Positions 20,731 through 26,808 of a stretch of DNA of 26,808 bases are shown here, in pieces. This DNA comes from an uncultured Burkholderiales bacterium (GTDB lineage Bacteria; Pseudomonadota; Gammaproteobacteria; Burkholderiales; Burkholderiaceae_C), in NCBI GenBank assembly GCA_943908475.1, contig CALTTG010000045.1, forward strand, positions 1 through 26,808, written 5' to 3'. Position numbers and translations under genes: made by a program. The stretch's first letter is position 1, and every line of letters begins with the position of its first letter. The notes below the pieces were generated by a model. That model did no database searches. It saw nothing but the letters and a program-made list of their open reading frames with translations, and was not told where the DNA came from.

Positions 20731-21482
20731 TCTTGTTTCGACAGCAGGCCTGCTGCCCTGGCTTGCTCAATCAGCTCCGGGCGACGCTGCTGGGTGATGG
20801 CCAATTGCTGCTGACGCCGCCACCGCGCGATGTGGGCGTGGTGGCCTGACATCAGCACCTCGGGCACCGCGGCCGCCGCGCCGCGCACGCCCAAATCTTC
20901 AGGCCACTGGAGCACCTCAGGACGGCTGTAATGGGGGCAGTCCAGCAAGCCGTCGGAAAAACTGTCTTGCTGATGAGAGGCCGCGTCATGCAACACCCCA
21001 GGCTGCAGCCGAGTGACCGCATCGATCAAGGTCAGGGCGGGCAACTCGCCCCCCGACAACACGTAATCGCCCAGGCTGACTTCTTCGTCCACGAACGCGT
21101 CGATGAAGCGTTGGTCAATGCCTTCGTAACGTCCACACAGCAACACCGCGCCGTGCCCCTGCGCCAGGGTCTGAACCCGCTGCTGGGTCAAGGGCTTGCC
21201 GGCTGGGCTGAACAACACCACGGGCGTGCGGGCACACTGCTCGGCGTCTTGCGCCTGCCGGATCGCCGTCAAGCAACGCACCAGCGGCTCGACCATCATG
21301 ACCATGCCAGGCCCACCACCGAACGGACGGTCGTCCACCCTTCGGTAGTTGTCATCGGCATGCTCGCGCAAGGGCCACAACCGCACGTCCACGGCCTTGG
21401 ACTCGAAGGCACGACGCGTCACGCCCACACGGGCGAAGGGCTCGAACAGTTCGGGGAACAGGGTGATGACGTCAAAGCGCAT
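20703..21482 (-). CDS. trmD: tRNA (guanine-37-N1)-methyltransferase
   Basis: A 259-residue SPOUT methyltransferase that makes m1G37 in tRNAs reading CNN-type codons and prevents frameshifting. Typical motifs are MRFDVITLFPELF at the start, DDRPFGGGPGMVMMVEP, LCGRYEGIDQRFID, the trefoil-knot SLGDYVLSGGELPAL and the C-terminal SGHHAHIARWR. ATG at 21480-21482 begins the conserved sequence; a GTG at 21494 is a possible earlier start. It follows rimM with a 20-base gap. Confidence 0.97.
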   Translation of the reverse strand: MRFDVITLFPELFEPFARVGVTRRAFESKAVDVRLWPLREHADDNYRRVDDRPFGGGPGMVMMVEPLVRCLTAIRQAQDAEQCARTPVVLFSPAGKPLTQQRVQTLAQGHGAVLLCGRYEGIDQRFIDAFVDEEVSLGDYVLSGGELPALTLIDAVTRLQPGVLHDAASHQQDSFSDGLLDCPHYSRPEVLQWPEDLGVRGAAAAVPEVLMSGHHAHIARWRRQQQLAITQQRRPELIEQARAAGLLSKQDEQFLKTLL

Positions 21483-21502
21483 GGGCACCGCCACGCTGAC
21501 GG

Positions 21503-22162
21503 TCAGTAATCCAGGCCCCAGTCGGCCAGGATGGTCTGGTCGGCCAGACTCACTTTGTCAATGTAGGCGCCCACAAAGGGGATGAGGCGCTCGGCGGCCT
21601 TGCCTTCGGCATCGTCATAAGCACAACGCAGCACGCAGTGAGGTCCGGTGTCGAGGAGATCGACCACCTTGCCCAGGGCTTGGCCCTCGCGGTTGACCAC
21701 GTTCAGACCAATCAAATCGATCCAGTAAAACTCGTCTTCGTCGGGCGTCGGAAATGCAGACCGCGACACGAACACGCGCGCACCCTTGAGGGATTCGGCG
21801 CCATTGCGGTCGTCCAGGTCTTCGACAGTAGCCACCACCACATCGCCCTGTTCTTTGGCGTTTTTCACGCGCAACAGGCGGGGCTCGGCCAAACGGGCCG
21901 TGGGCGTGGGAGCCGAGGTGGCACCCCGCGCCGCAGCGGGCGGCTGGGGCTTTCGCACGCCAGCAGGCGTTTCAGCCGGGCGAACGAACCATTTCTTGGT
22001 GCAGAAAAGCGCCTGAGGGTCTGACGAAAAGGGCTGCACCTTGATGCCCCCCTTGACGCCCCAGGCGTCGACGATGCGCGCCACCTCCACCGCGTCTTCG
22101 GGCCAGGGCGTGCCGTCGGGCAACACCAAGGCAGCGGCGGATGCGGCGGCGCGATCAGTCAT
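21503..22162 (-). CDS. rimM: 16S rRNA processing protein RimM
   Basis: A 219-residue 30S maturation factor that binds S19. The N-terminal domain has VEVARIVDAWGVKGGIKVQP, the middle has VEDLDDRNGAESLKGARVFV, and the C-terminal PRC-barrel has EFYWIDLIGLNVVN, LLDTGPHCVL and RLIPFVGAYIDKVS, ending ILADWGLDY. The protein is longer than E. coli RimM (about 182) because of an N-terminal extension and a Pro/Ala/Thr-rich insert (about residues 62-92, RPAETPAGVRKPQPPAAARG onward). It starts 5 bases after the rpsP stop. Confidence 0.97.
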   Translation of the reverse strand: MTDRAAASAAALVLPDGTPWPEDAVEVARIVDAWGVKGGIKVQPFSSDPQALFCTKKWFVRPAETPAGVRKPQPPAAARGATSAPTPTARLAEPRLLRVKNAKEQGDVVVATVEDLDDRNGAESLKGARVFVSRSAFPTPDEDEFYWIDLIGLNVVNREGQALGKVVDLLDTGPHCVLRCAYDDAEGKAAERLIPFVGAYIDKVSLADQTILADWGLDY

Positions 22163-22167
22163 TCAGC

Positions 22168-22422
22168 TCAGGCAGCGGTCTTGGCCTTGGCAGCCTTGAC
22201 CAGGCGAGCCACGGCGTCAGAGACTTGAGCGCCTTGACCCACCCAGTATTCCAGGCGATCGGAGGCCAGACGCAGGGTCTCGGCTTGGCCGGAAGCCAGG
22301 GGGTTGTAGAAGCCCACGCGCTCGATGAAGCGGCCGTCACGACGGTTGCGCGAGTCAGCAGCGACGATGTTGTAGAAAGGGCGCTTCTTGGAGCCGCCAC
22401 GGGCCATGCGAATAACGACCAT
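22168..22422 (-). CDS. rpsP: 30S ribosomal protein S16
   Basis: An 84-residue small-subunit protein. MVVIRMARGGSKKRPFYNIV, the RDGRFIERVGFYNP block and RLEYWVGQGAQVSDAVARLV are diagnostic of S16. ATG at 22420-22422 gives the standard N terminus; a purine-rich GAAAGA lies upstream. It is the first gene of the operon, about 165 bases downstream of a TATAAT promoter. Confidence 0.98.
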   Translation of the reverse strand: MVVIRMARGGSKKRPFYNIVAADSRNRRDGRFIERVGFYNPLASGQAETLRLASDRLEYWVGQGAQVSDAVARLVKAAKAKTAA

Positions 22423-22594
22423 GATGTGTCTTTCAAAAATTTGGATGCGACGACCACCCCGGGGAGACACTCGCGGGATGACCATCAGAAAGCCCGGCTT
22501 GCCAGACGCTCTGCCTGACGTATGCTTGGCTCAACTTGACCGACTCGTTTAGATACGCGCAGCGGGTTAGGCCACTCAAGCCGGAAAACCGCAG

Positions 22595-22624
22595 ATTATA
22601 GCCCCGCGCCACGTCGTCGCGCAA
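22595..22624 (-). promoter_or_regulatory. Promoter of the rpsP-rimM-trmD-rplS operon
   Basis: On the minus strand TTGCGC (22619-22624), an 18-base spacer and a perfect TATAAT (22595-22600). Transcription would start near 22588, giving a leader of about 165 bases before rpsP. Confidence 0.6.
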
Positions 22625-22640
22625 ATTCGTTCCGACCCGC

Positions 22641-23090
22641 ATGCAAAAGTCCAAAACCCTGAGCACCTGGCTGGCCTTCTTGGGCGGCTCGCTGGGATTG
22701 CACCGCTTTTACCTCCATGGCTTTGCCGATGGCTGGGGCTGGCTCAGCCCACTGCCCACGCTGGTGGGAGCCTTTGGCCTGCTGAGGCTGCGCGATGCCG
22801 GGCTGGACGACACGCTGGGCGCCCTGCTGGTGCCCTGGCTGGGGCTGATGCTCGTGGCGGGCATGTTGCAAGCCATCGTGATCGGCTTGACGCCCGACGA
22901 GCGATGGCATCAACGCTTCAACCCGTCACTGAACCCCTCGTCCAGCGAAGGGGCCTCGGGTTGGCTCAATGTGCTGGGCATTGCCCTGTCGCTGATGGTG
23001 GGCGCCACCATTTTGATGAGCACGATCGCGTTTGCAGGTCAACGCTATTTTGAACATCAGATCGAAGAGGCCCAGAAACTCAGTCAGTGA
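22641..23090 (+). CDS. TM2-domain membrane protein
   Basis: A 149-residue protein starting MQKSKTLSTWLAFLGGSLGL then HRFYLHG, the hallmark of the TM2 domain (two short transmembrane helices joined by a turn). Further hydrophobic stretches at about residues 60-82 and 108-132 suggest three or four membrane segments. Function is unknown; TM2 proteins are small membrane proteins with no agreed role. It is divergent from the rpsP operon; the rpsP -10 box is only about 40 bases from its ATG. No clear Shine-Dalgarno sequence is present. Confidence 0.82.
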   Translation: MQKSKTLSTWLAFLGGSLGLHRFYLHGFADGWGWLSPLPTLVGAFGLLRLRDAGLDDTLGALLVPWLGLMLVAGMLQAIVIGLTPDERWHQRFNPSLNPSSSEGASGWLNVLGIALSLMVGATILMSTIAFAGQRYFEHQIEEAQKLSQ

Positions 23091-23120
23091 GCCCGGTCCG
23101 GAACACACCGAGCGACGGGG

Positions 23121-23150
23121 GCGACAGCGTGCCTGTCTGTGCCGGATAAT
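23121..23150 (+). promoter_or_regulatory. Candidate promoter of the PurM-family gene
   Basis: GCGACA (4 of 6 to the -35 consensus), an 18-base spacer and GATAAT (23145-23150). The start site would be near 23157, about 30 bases before the ATG. Confidence 0.45.
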
Positions 23151-23187
23151 CTCGCCTCTGATTTCGAAGCCACCGTCCGGACCCGCC

Positions 23188-24306
23188 ATGACCTCTGCCA
23201 CGCCCAACACGCCGCTGACCTACGACCAAGCCGGTGTCAACTACGACCTGATCGACCCCCTGAAGGTCGCAGCTCAACGCGCAGCGGCCGAAACGGGGGC
23301 CCATCTGAGCAGCCATGGGTTCTCGGAAGTGCTGGCCTCGCGCGGCGAGTCGGCCTACGTGGTGGATGTGGGCCCGATGTACCTCGCGTCGATCGTCGAG
23401 TGCCTGGGCACCAAAACCCTGGTGGCCGATGAAATGGCCACGCTCACGGGCAAAAGCTACTACGACAGCATTGCCCAAGACACCATCGCCATGGCGGTCA
23501 ACGACCTGATCACCGTGGGGGCCACGCCCCTGGTGGTGCAGGCCTATTGGGCCGCGGGCGGTTCGGACTGGTTCGGCGACAAGGTCCGCGCCAATGCCCT
23601 GGTGGCCGGCTGGAAAAAAGCCTGCGAAGTGTGCAACGTGGCTTGGGGTGGCGGTGAAACCCCCGCCCTGGCAGGCATCGTGGCCGACAACCGGGTGGAC
23701 CTGGCCGCCTCGTGCACGGGCATCATCAGCCCCAAGACCCGCCTCTCGGTGGGCGACAAACTGAGCGCCGGTGACGCCATCGTGTTCTTGGCCTCCAGTG
23801 GCATCCACGCCAACGGCCTGTCTTTGGCTCGCAAGCTGGCCGAACGACTGCCACAGGGTTACCTGACCGACATCGGCAATGGCCAGACCTATGGCGAAGC
23901 CTTGCTGGCCCCCACCACGCTCTACTCGCCCGTCACCGAAGCCCTGGCCCAAGAAGGCATCATCCCGCACTACTGCGCCAACGTGACTGGCCACGGTTGG
24001 CGCAAACTGCTGCGCCACCCCAAGCCACTGACCTATCGAATCACCGCAGTGCCTGAAAAGACCGCCGTGCTGGCGTTCATGCAGCAAGAATGCGCACTGG
24101 ATGACCACGAAGCCTATGGCACGCTGAACATGGGCGCAGGTTTCGCGCTGTATGTGGCCCCCGAACACGCCCAGCGCGTGGTGGAGGTGGCCCAGGCCCT
24201 CGGGATTTCGGCCATGGTTGCCGGCCGCGTGGAAGATGGCCCCAAACAGGTGATCATCGAGCCGCTGGGCGTGACCTACGGCGCTGACGAGCTTCAGCTG
24301 CGCTGA
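23188..24306 (+). CDS. PurM-family protein (AIR synthase or AIR-synthase-related)
   Basis: A 372-residue protein of the PurM/AIR-synthase superfamily (true PurM closes FGAM to aminoimidazole ribotide with ATP in purine synthesis). Supporting features: LTYDQAGVNYDLIDPLK at the start, like the SYKDAGVDI start of PurM; AVNDLITVGATPLV; GGGETPALAG, like GGETAEMPG; FLASSGIHANGLSLARKL, like LASSGVHSNGFSL; and MGAGFALYV near the end. However, the usual glycine-rich DGVGTK motif reads ECLGTK, and the following segment (TLVADEMATLTGKSYYDSIA) differs from canonical PurM. It may therefore be a second, related enzyme rather than the housekeeping PurM. It has its own promoter and terminator. The start at 23188 gives the conserved N terminus; the open frame from 23032 begins inside the TM2 gene. 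Confidence 0.82.
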   Translation: MTSATPNTPLTYDQAGVNYDLIDPLKVAAQRAAAETGAHLSSHGFSEVLASRGESAYVVDVGPMYLASIVECLGTKTLVADEMATLTGKSYYDSIAQDTIAMAVNDLITVGATPLVVQAYWAAGGSDWFGDKVRANALVAGWKKACEVCNVAWGGGETPALAGIVADNRVDLAASCTGIISPKTRLSVGDKLSAGDAIVFLASSGIHANGLSLARKLAERLPQGYLTDIGNGQTYGEALLAPTTLYSPVTEALAQEGIIPHYCANVTGHGWRKLLRHPKPLTYRITAVPEKTAVLAFMQQECALDDHEAYGTLNMGAGFALYVAPEHAQRVVEVAQALGISAMVAGRVEDGPKQVIIEPLGVTYGADELQLR

Positions 24307-24321
24307 TCTTCCACCCAACGA

Positions 24322-24350
24322 AAAAAGGCCGCCGACACAGTGGCCTTTTT
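24322..24350 (+). terminator. Rho-independent terminator after the PurM-family gene
   Basis: AAAAAGGCC and GGCCTTTTT form a 9-bp stem around an 11-base loop, ending in a T-run, 15 bases after the stop codon. Confidence 0.85.
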
Positions 24351-24381
24351 CATTTCTGCGCTTCAGTCAAGCAGGGATGCG

Positions 24382-24423
24382 TCGATATCGATGCAAACCC
24401 CGGGTGTTTGTGCATTCGTGCAC
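24382..24423. repeat. Two small inverted repeats upstream of the chemoreceptor gene
   Basis: TCGATATCGA (24382-24391) is a perfect 10-base palindrome. GTGCA-TTCG-TGCAC (24410-24423) is a 5-bp stem capped by TTCG, which as RNA would form a stable UUCG tetraloop. Both lie between the purM terminator and the chemoreceptor start. They could be operator or leader elements; there is no further evidence. Confidence 0.3.
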
Positions 24424-24495
24424 CTGAGCACCCCAGGCAACTTCGGTCTGTCGTGAGTACAACGGACCGCCACGTGACCTACGGGCTGACTGAGC

Positions 24496-26061
24496 ATGAA
24501 CATTCGAAACATTCGCATCGGGCAACGGTTGACCATCGGCTTTGGTCTGGTCATTGCATTGCTGGCCGTGCTGGCGGGCATTGCCTTGATGCGCATCCAG
24601 AGCCTGAGCAACGACATCACCCAGCTGATCGACCAAGACTATCCGCGAAGCATCTTGGCGCACCGCATCAAGGCGGACGTCAACGAAGTGTCGCGAAGCA
24701 TGCTGAGCATCCTGATCATGACCGAGCCGGGGCAGATCGAAGAAGAGCTCAAAAAAGTCGACAAGTACACCCGGTCGTCGGAGGACCTGCTCAAGCAATT
24801 GCAGCAGTCGGTCAAGGACGACGAGGGGGTCAAACTCATGGCCGACATCACCAAGGTGCGAGACAAGGCCAAAAAGTCTCAGAACGCCTTCGTGGGCCTG
24901 GTCAAGGAGGACCTCAAAGAGGACGCCATGACCAAGTTCCTGTTCTCGATTCGACCGGCGCACACGCGGTATTTCGATCACCTGGACAAGCTGGTGGCAC
25001 TGCAAGAGGCCAACATGGTGGCGTCTGGCAAGCGATCGACGGACCAGTCGCGCAAGACCGAAGCCCAGATCTTGGTGGTGACGCTGATCGCCGTCAGCGC
25101 CAGCTTGGGCATTGCCCTGTTCTCGACCCGCAGCATCACTCGGCCCCTCAACCGGGCCGTGCAGGTGGCCCAGCAAGTGGCCAACGGCGACCTCACCGCC
25201 AACATTTCATCGCAGAGCGAAGACGAGACCGGCCAATTGATGCGCGCGCTCGATCACATGAACCGCAGCCTTCAACAGATCGTGGGCAATGTGCGCCAAG
25301 GCACGCAAGCCATCGCTTCAGCCTCGGTGCAGATCGCCTCGGGGAACTCAGACCTCTCGATCCGCACCGAAGAGCAAGCCGCATCGCTCCAGCAGACCTC
25401 GGGGGCCATGAGCGAATTGACCCGCATTGTTCGCCTCAACGCCGACAACGCGTCGCAAGCCAACCAGCTGGCGATGTCGGCCTCCAGTGTGGCCGCGCAA
25501 GGGGGTGAAGTGGTCGAGCAGGTGGTTCAGACCATGGGCTCCATCGACGCCTCGTCGCGCAAGATCGTCGACATCATCAGCGTGATCGACGGCATCGCGT
25601 TCCAGACAAACATCTTGGCGCTCAATGCGGCCGTGGAAGCCGCTCGTGCCGGCGAGCAAGGTCGGGGCTTCGCCGTGGTGGCCGGTGAGGTCCGCACCTT
25701 GGCACAGCGCTCTGCCACCGCAGCCAAGGAAATCAAGTCCTTGATTGGCGAATCGGTGGAAAAGGTCGAGCAAGGCAGTCGCCTGGTGACCCAGGCCGGC
25801 AGCACCATGACGGATGTGGTCGCCAGCGTGCGTCGGGTGACAGACATCATCAGCGAGATCACCTCGGCCAGCCAATCGCAGAGCCAAGGCATCGAGGCGG
25901 TCAACCGCACCATTCACCAGATGGATGGCGTGACCCAACAGAACGCCGCGCTGGTCGAGCAAGCTGCCGCCGCTGCGGAATCGATGCAGAACCAGGCTCA
26001 GGGCCTGGCCGAGATGGTCAGCATCTTCAAGCTGGACCCCGCGCACACCGAACACCTTTGA
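24496..26061 (+). CDS. Methyl-accepting chemotaxis protein
   Basis: A 521-residue chemoreceptor. The first transmembrane helix is at about residues 11-32, followed by a periplasmic four-helix-bundle type sensor domain (about 33-188), a second transmembrane helix (about 190-210), a HAMP domain (about 211-265, with SITRPLNRAVQVAQQVANGD) and the cytoplasmic coiled-coil signalling domain. The conserved hairpin tip, DGIAFQTNILALNAAVEAAR then AGEQGRGFAVVAGEVRTLAQ, is at about 363-405 and contacts CheA/CheW. The C terminus (DPAHTEHL) has no NWETF-type pentapeptide for CheR docking. The ligand is unknown. No sigma-28 promoter was recognised in the 190-base upstream region, which holds the purM terminator and two small inverted repeats. 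A weak ribosome site precedes the ATG. Confidence 0.96.
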   Translation: MNIRNIRIGQRLTIGFGLVIALLAVLAGIALMRIQSLSNDITQLIDQDYPRSILAHRIKADVNEVSRSMLSILIMTEPGQIEEELKKVDKYTRSSEDLLKQLQQSVKDDEGVKLMADITKVRDKAKKSQNAFVGLVKEDLKEDAMTKFLFSIRPAHTRYFDHLDKLVALQEANMVASGKRSTDQSRKTEAQILVVTLIAVSASLGIALFSTRSITRPLNRAVQVAQQVANGDLTANISSQSEDETGQLMRALDHMNRSLQQIVGNVRQGTQAIASASVQIASGNSDLSIRTEEQAASLQQTSGAMSELTRIVRLNADNASQANQLAMSASSVAAQGGEVVEQVVQTMGSIDASSRKIVDIISVIDGIAFQTNILALNAAVEAARAGEQGRGFAVVAGEVRTLAQRSATAAKEIKSLIGESVEKVEQGSRLVTQAGSTMTDVVASVRRVTDIISEITSASQSQSQGIEAVNRTIHQMDGVTQQNAALVEQAAAAAESMQNQAQGLAEMVSIFKLDPAHTEHL

Positions 26062-26065
26062 TGCA

Positions 26066-26089
26066 TGGGGCGCAACCTGCCCCACTTTT
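26066..26089 (+). terminator. Probable terminator after the chemoreceptor gene
   Basis: TGGGGC-GCAACCT-GCCCCA is a 6-bp GC-rich stem followed by CTTTT, four bases after the stop codon. The short T-run makes it weak, so partial read-through into the next gene is possible. Confidence 0.55.
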
Positions 26090-26107
26090 CACACGGAAGG
26101 AACCACC

Positions 26108-26692
26108 ATGAAACAACACCTCGCATCGCTGCTGATGACAGCCGCCGCACTGACCGCCCTGCCCTCGATGGCTGCCGAGGTCAATGGGATCAAGTTCGAC
26201 GACAGCATGACCGTGGGCGGCAAATCGCTGGTGCTCAACGGCCTGGGCATCCGCCACAAAGTGGTGAAGGTGTACGCCGTGGGCTTGTACCTGAGCGAGA
26301 AAAAGTCCGACACGGCGGGCGTGGTGGCGCTGACCACCCCCAAACGTTTTCGCATCGTGTCGCTTCGCGAAATGACCTCGGAAGAGCTCGGTCAGGCCTT
26401 CCTGACGGGCATCAACAAGAACCTCGACAAAGACGAAAAGTCCAAGTATGTGAGCCAACTGGTGAAGTTTGGTGAGCTGTTCAACGAGGTCGAAGGGGGC
26501 AAGAAGGGCGATGTGATCCTGGGCGACTACATCCCGGGCACCGGCACGGTCATTCACTTCAACGGCAAACAATTGGGCCAGCCCTTGCCCGACATCGGCT
26601 TTTTCAATGCCATCTTGCGCATCTGGATCGGCAACAACCCGGCCGACCCCACGCTCAAGCCGCTGTTGCTGGGTGAAAAACCAGACGCCTGA
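26108..26692 (+). CDS. Secreted chalcone isomerase-like domain protein
   Basis: A 194-residue protein with a clear signal peptide (MKQHLASLLMTAAALTALPS, cleavage likely after AMAA-type residues near 22-23). The mature part has VNGIKFDDSMTVGGKSLVLN, GLGIRHKVVKVYAVGLYLSE and KRFRIVSLREMTSEELGQAF, typical of the chalcone-isomerase-like family found in bacterial periplasms, and GQPLPDIGFFNAILRIWIG near the end. Bacterial members are not known to act on flavonoids, and the true role is undefined. A good ribosome site (GGAAGGA) precedes the ATG. It is followed by a GC-rich hairpin at 26702-26721 (GCCCGG/CCGGGC) without a T-run, directly before the ffs promoter. Confidence 0.9.
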   Translation: MKQHLASLLMTAAALTALPSMAAEVNGIKFDDSMTVGGKSLVLNGLGIRHKVVKVYAVGLYLSEKKSDTAGVVALTTPKRFRIVSLREMTSEELGQAFLTGINKNLDKDEKSKYVSQLVKFGELFNEVEGGKKGDVILGDYIPGTGTVIHFNGKQLGQPLPDIGFFNAILRIWIGNNPADPTLKPLLLGEKPDA

Positions 26693-26727
26693 TCGACAAA
26701 GGCCCGGCCCGTCCGCCGGGCATGGCA

Positions 26728-26733
26728 TACAAT
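26728..26733 (+). promoter_or_regulatory. -10 box of ffs
   Basis: TACAAT lies 5 bases before the predicted 5' end of the SRP RNA. No clear -35 box is seen; the expected position is taken by a GC-rich hairpin. Confidence 0.5.
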
Positions 26734-26738
26734 CTCCG

Positions 26739-26808
26739 GTGACGGGCCTCCCTGCATGGGGGCGCGGCCAACCGGGTCAGGTCGGGAACGAAGCAGCCCT
26801 AACCGTTT
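26739..26808 (+). ncRNA. ffs: Signal recognition particle 4.5S RNA, 5' part (cut by window end)
   Basis: The last bases contain GGGTCAGGTCGGGAACGAAG followed by CAGCCCTAACC, which is the conserved domain IV of bacterial SRP RNA (GGTCAGG...GGAA...GAAGCAGCC) that binds Ffh. The preceding GC-rich stretch would form the distal-stem 5' strand; its 3' partner lies beyond the window. The 5' end is estimated from the TACAAT box. In many Burkholderiales ffs is followed by dnaX; this cannot be checked here. Confidence 0.9.

Noticed and set aside
23080..24318. 412-codon minus-strand frame opposite the PurM-family gene
   Set aside because: The translation is low-complexity Gly/His/Gln sequence with no motif, and the plus strand has a promoter, gene and terminator.
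1..26808. tRNA genes, CRISPR arrays, insertion sequences or prophage
   Set aside because: No tRNA-like cloverleaf sequence, regularly spaced repeats, transposase, integrase or long terminal inverted repeats were found by reading.

Overview
The window is GC-rich, gene-dense bacterial chromosome. The set of housekeeping proteins (Orn, RsgA, TrmD, RimM, L19, S16, RlmJ, GluQ, TrhO), their local order, and the frequent TACAAT-like -10 boxes 6-7 nt before start codons point to a betaproteobacterium of the order Burkholderiales, probably Comamonadaceae or a close relative. This is inferred from reading the proteins, not from a search.

Layout. 1-1247: 5' part of dnaE (minus strand), followed on the same strand by an eroded DUF1501 gene remnant (1284-1568). 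1735-2496: trhO. 2467-7492: a TetR regulator divergent from a four-gene oxidation cluster (Baeyer-Villiger/flavin monooxygenase, HSL-type esterase, SDR, membrane-anchored alpha/beta hydrolase). The divergent gap carries an 18-bp perfect palindrome and a second inverted repeat over a good promoter. 7496-8667: two minus-strand flavoproteins (an FMN-reductase-like protein and a WrbA-like flavodoxin). 8700-12703: rlmJ, pirin with a divergent LysR regulator, gluQ, and a small cupin. 12771-14751: an OmpR-type two-component pair. 14756-18105: orn, an M48 Ste24-like membrane protease, pterin carbinolamine dehydratase, rsgA. 18130-20158: a small unknown protein, a CobD/CbiB-family membrane protein, a Nudix CoA pyrophosphatase. 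20254-22422 (minus): the classical rpsP-rimM-trmD-rplS translation operon with recognisable promoters and a terminator. 22641-26692: a TM2-domain protein, a divergent PurM-family protein, a methyl-accepting chemotaxis protein, and a secreted chalcone-isomerase-like protein. 26739-26808: start of the 4.5S SRP RNA gene (ffs), cut by the window end.

Most of the window is ordinary core genome. The accessory-looking part is the TetR/monooxygenase cluster. Its first three genes follow, as I recall it, the order of the mycobacterial mymA-lipR-sadH genes, and its regulator arrangement resembles ethR/ethA. Together the genes suggest ketone-to-ester oxidation, ester hydrolysis and alcohol/ketone interconversion. 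The last gene has alanine where the catalytic serine should be. Other points of interest are a recurrent leaderless-start architecture, a PurM homologue lacking the usual glycine-rich motif, a likely private promoter and hairpin leader for rplS, and the DUF1501 pseudogene. No transposon, prophage, CRISPR array or tRNA gene was seen.
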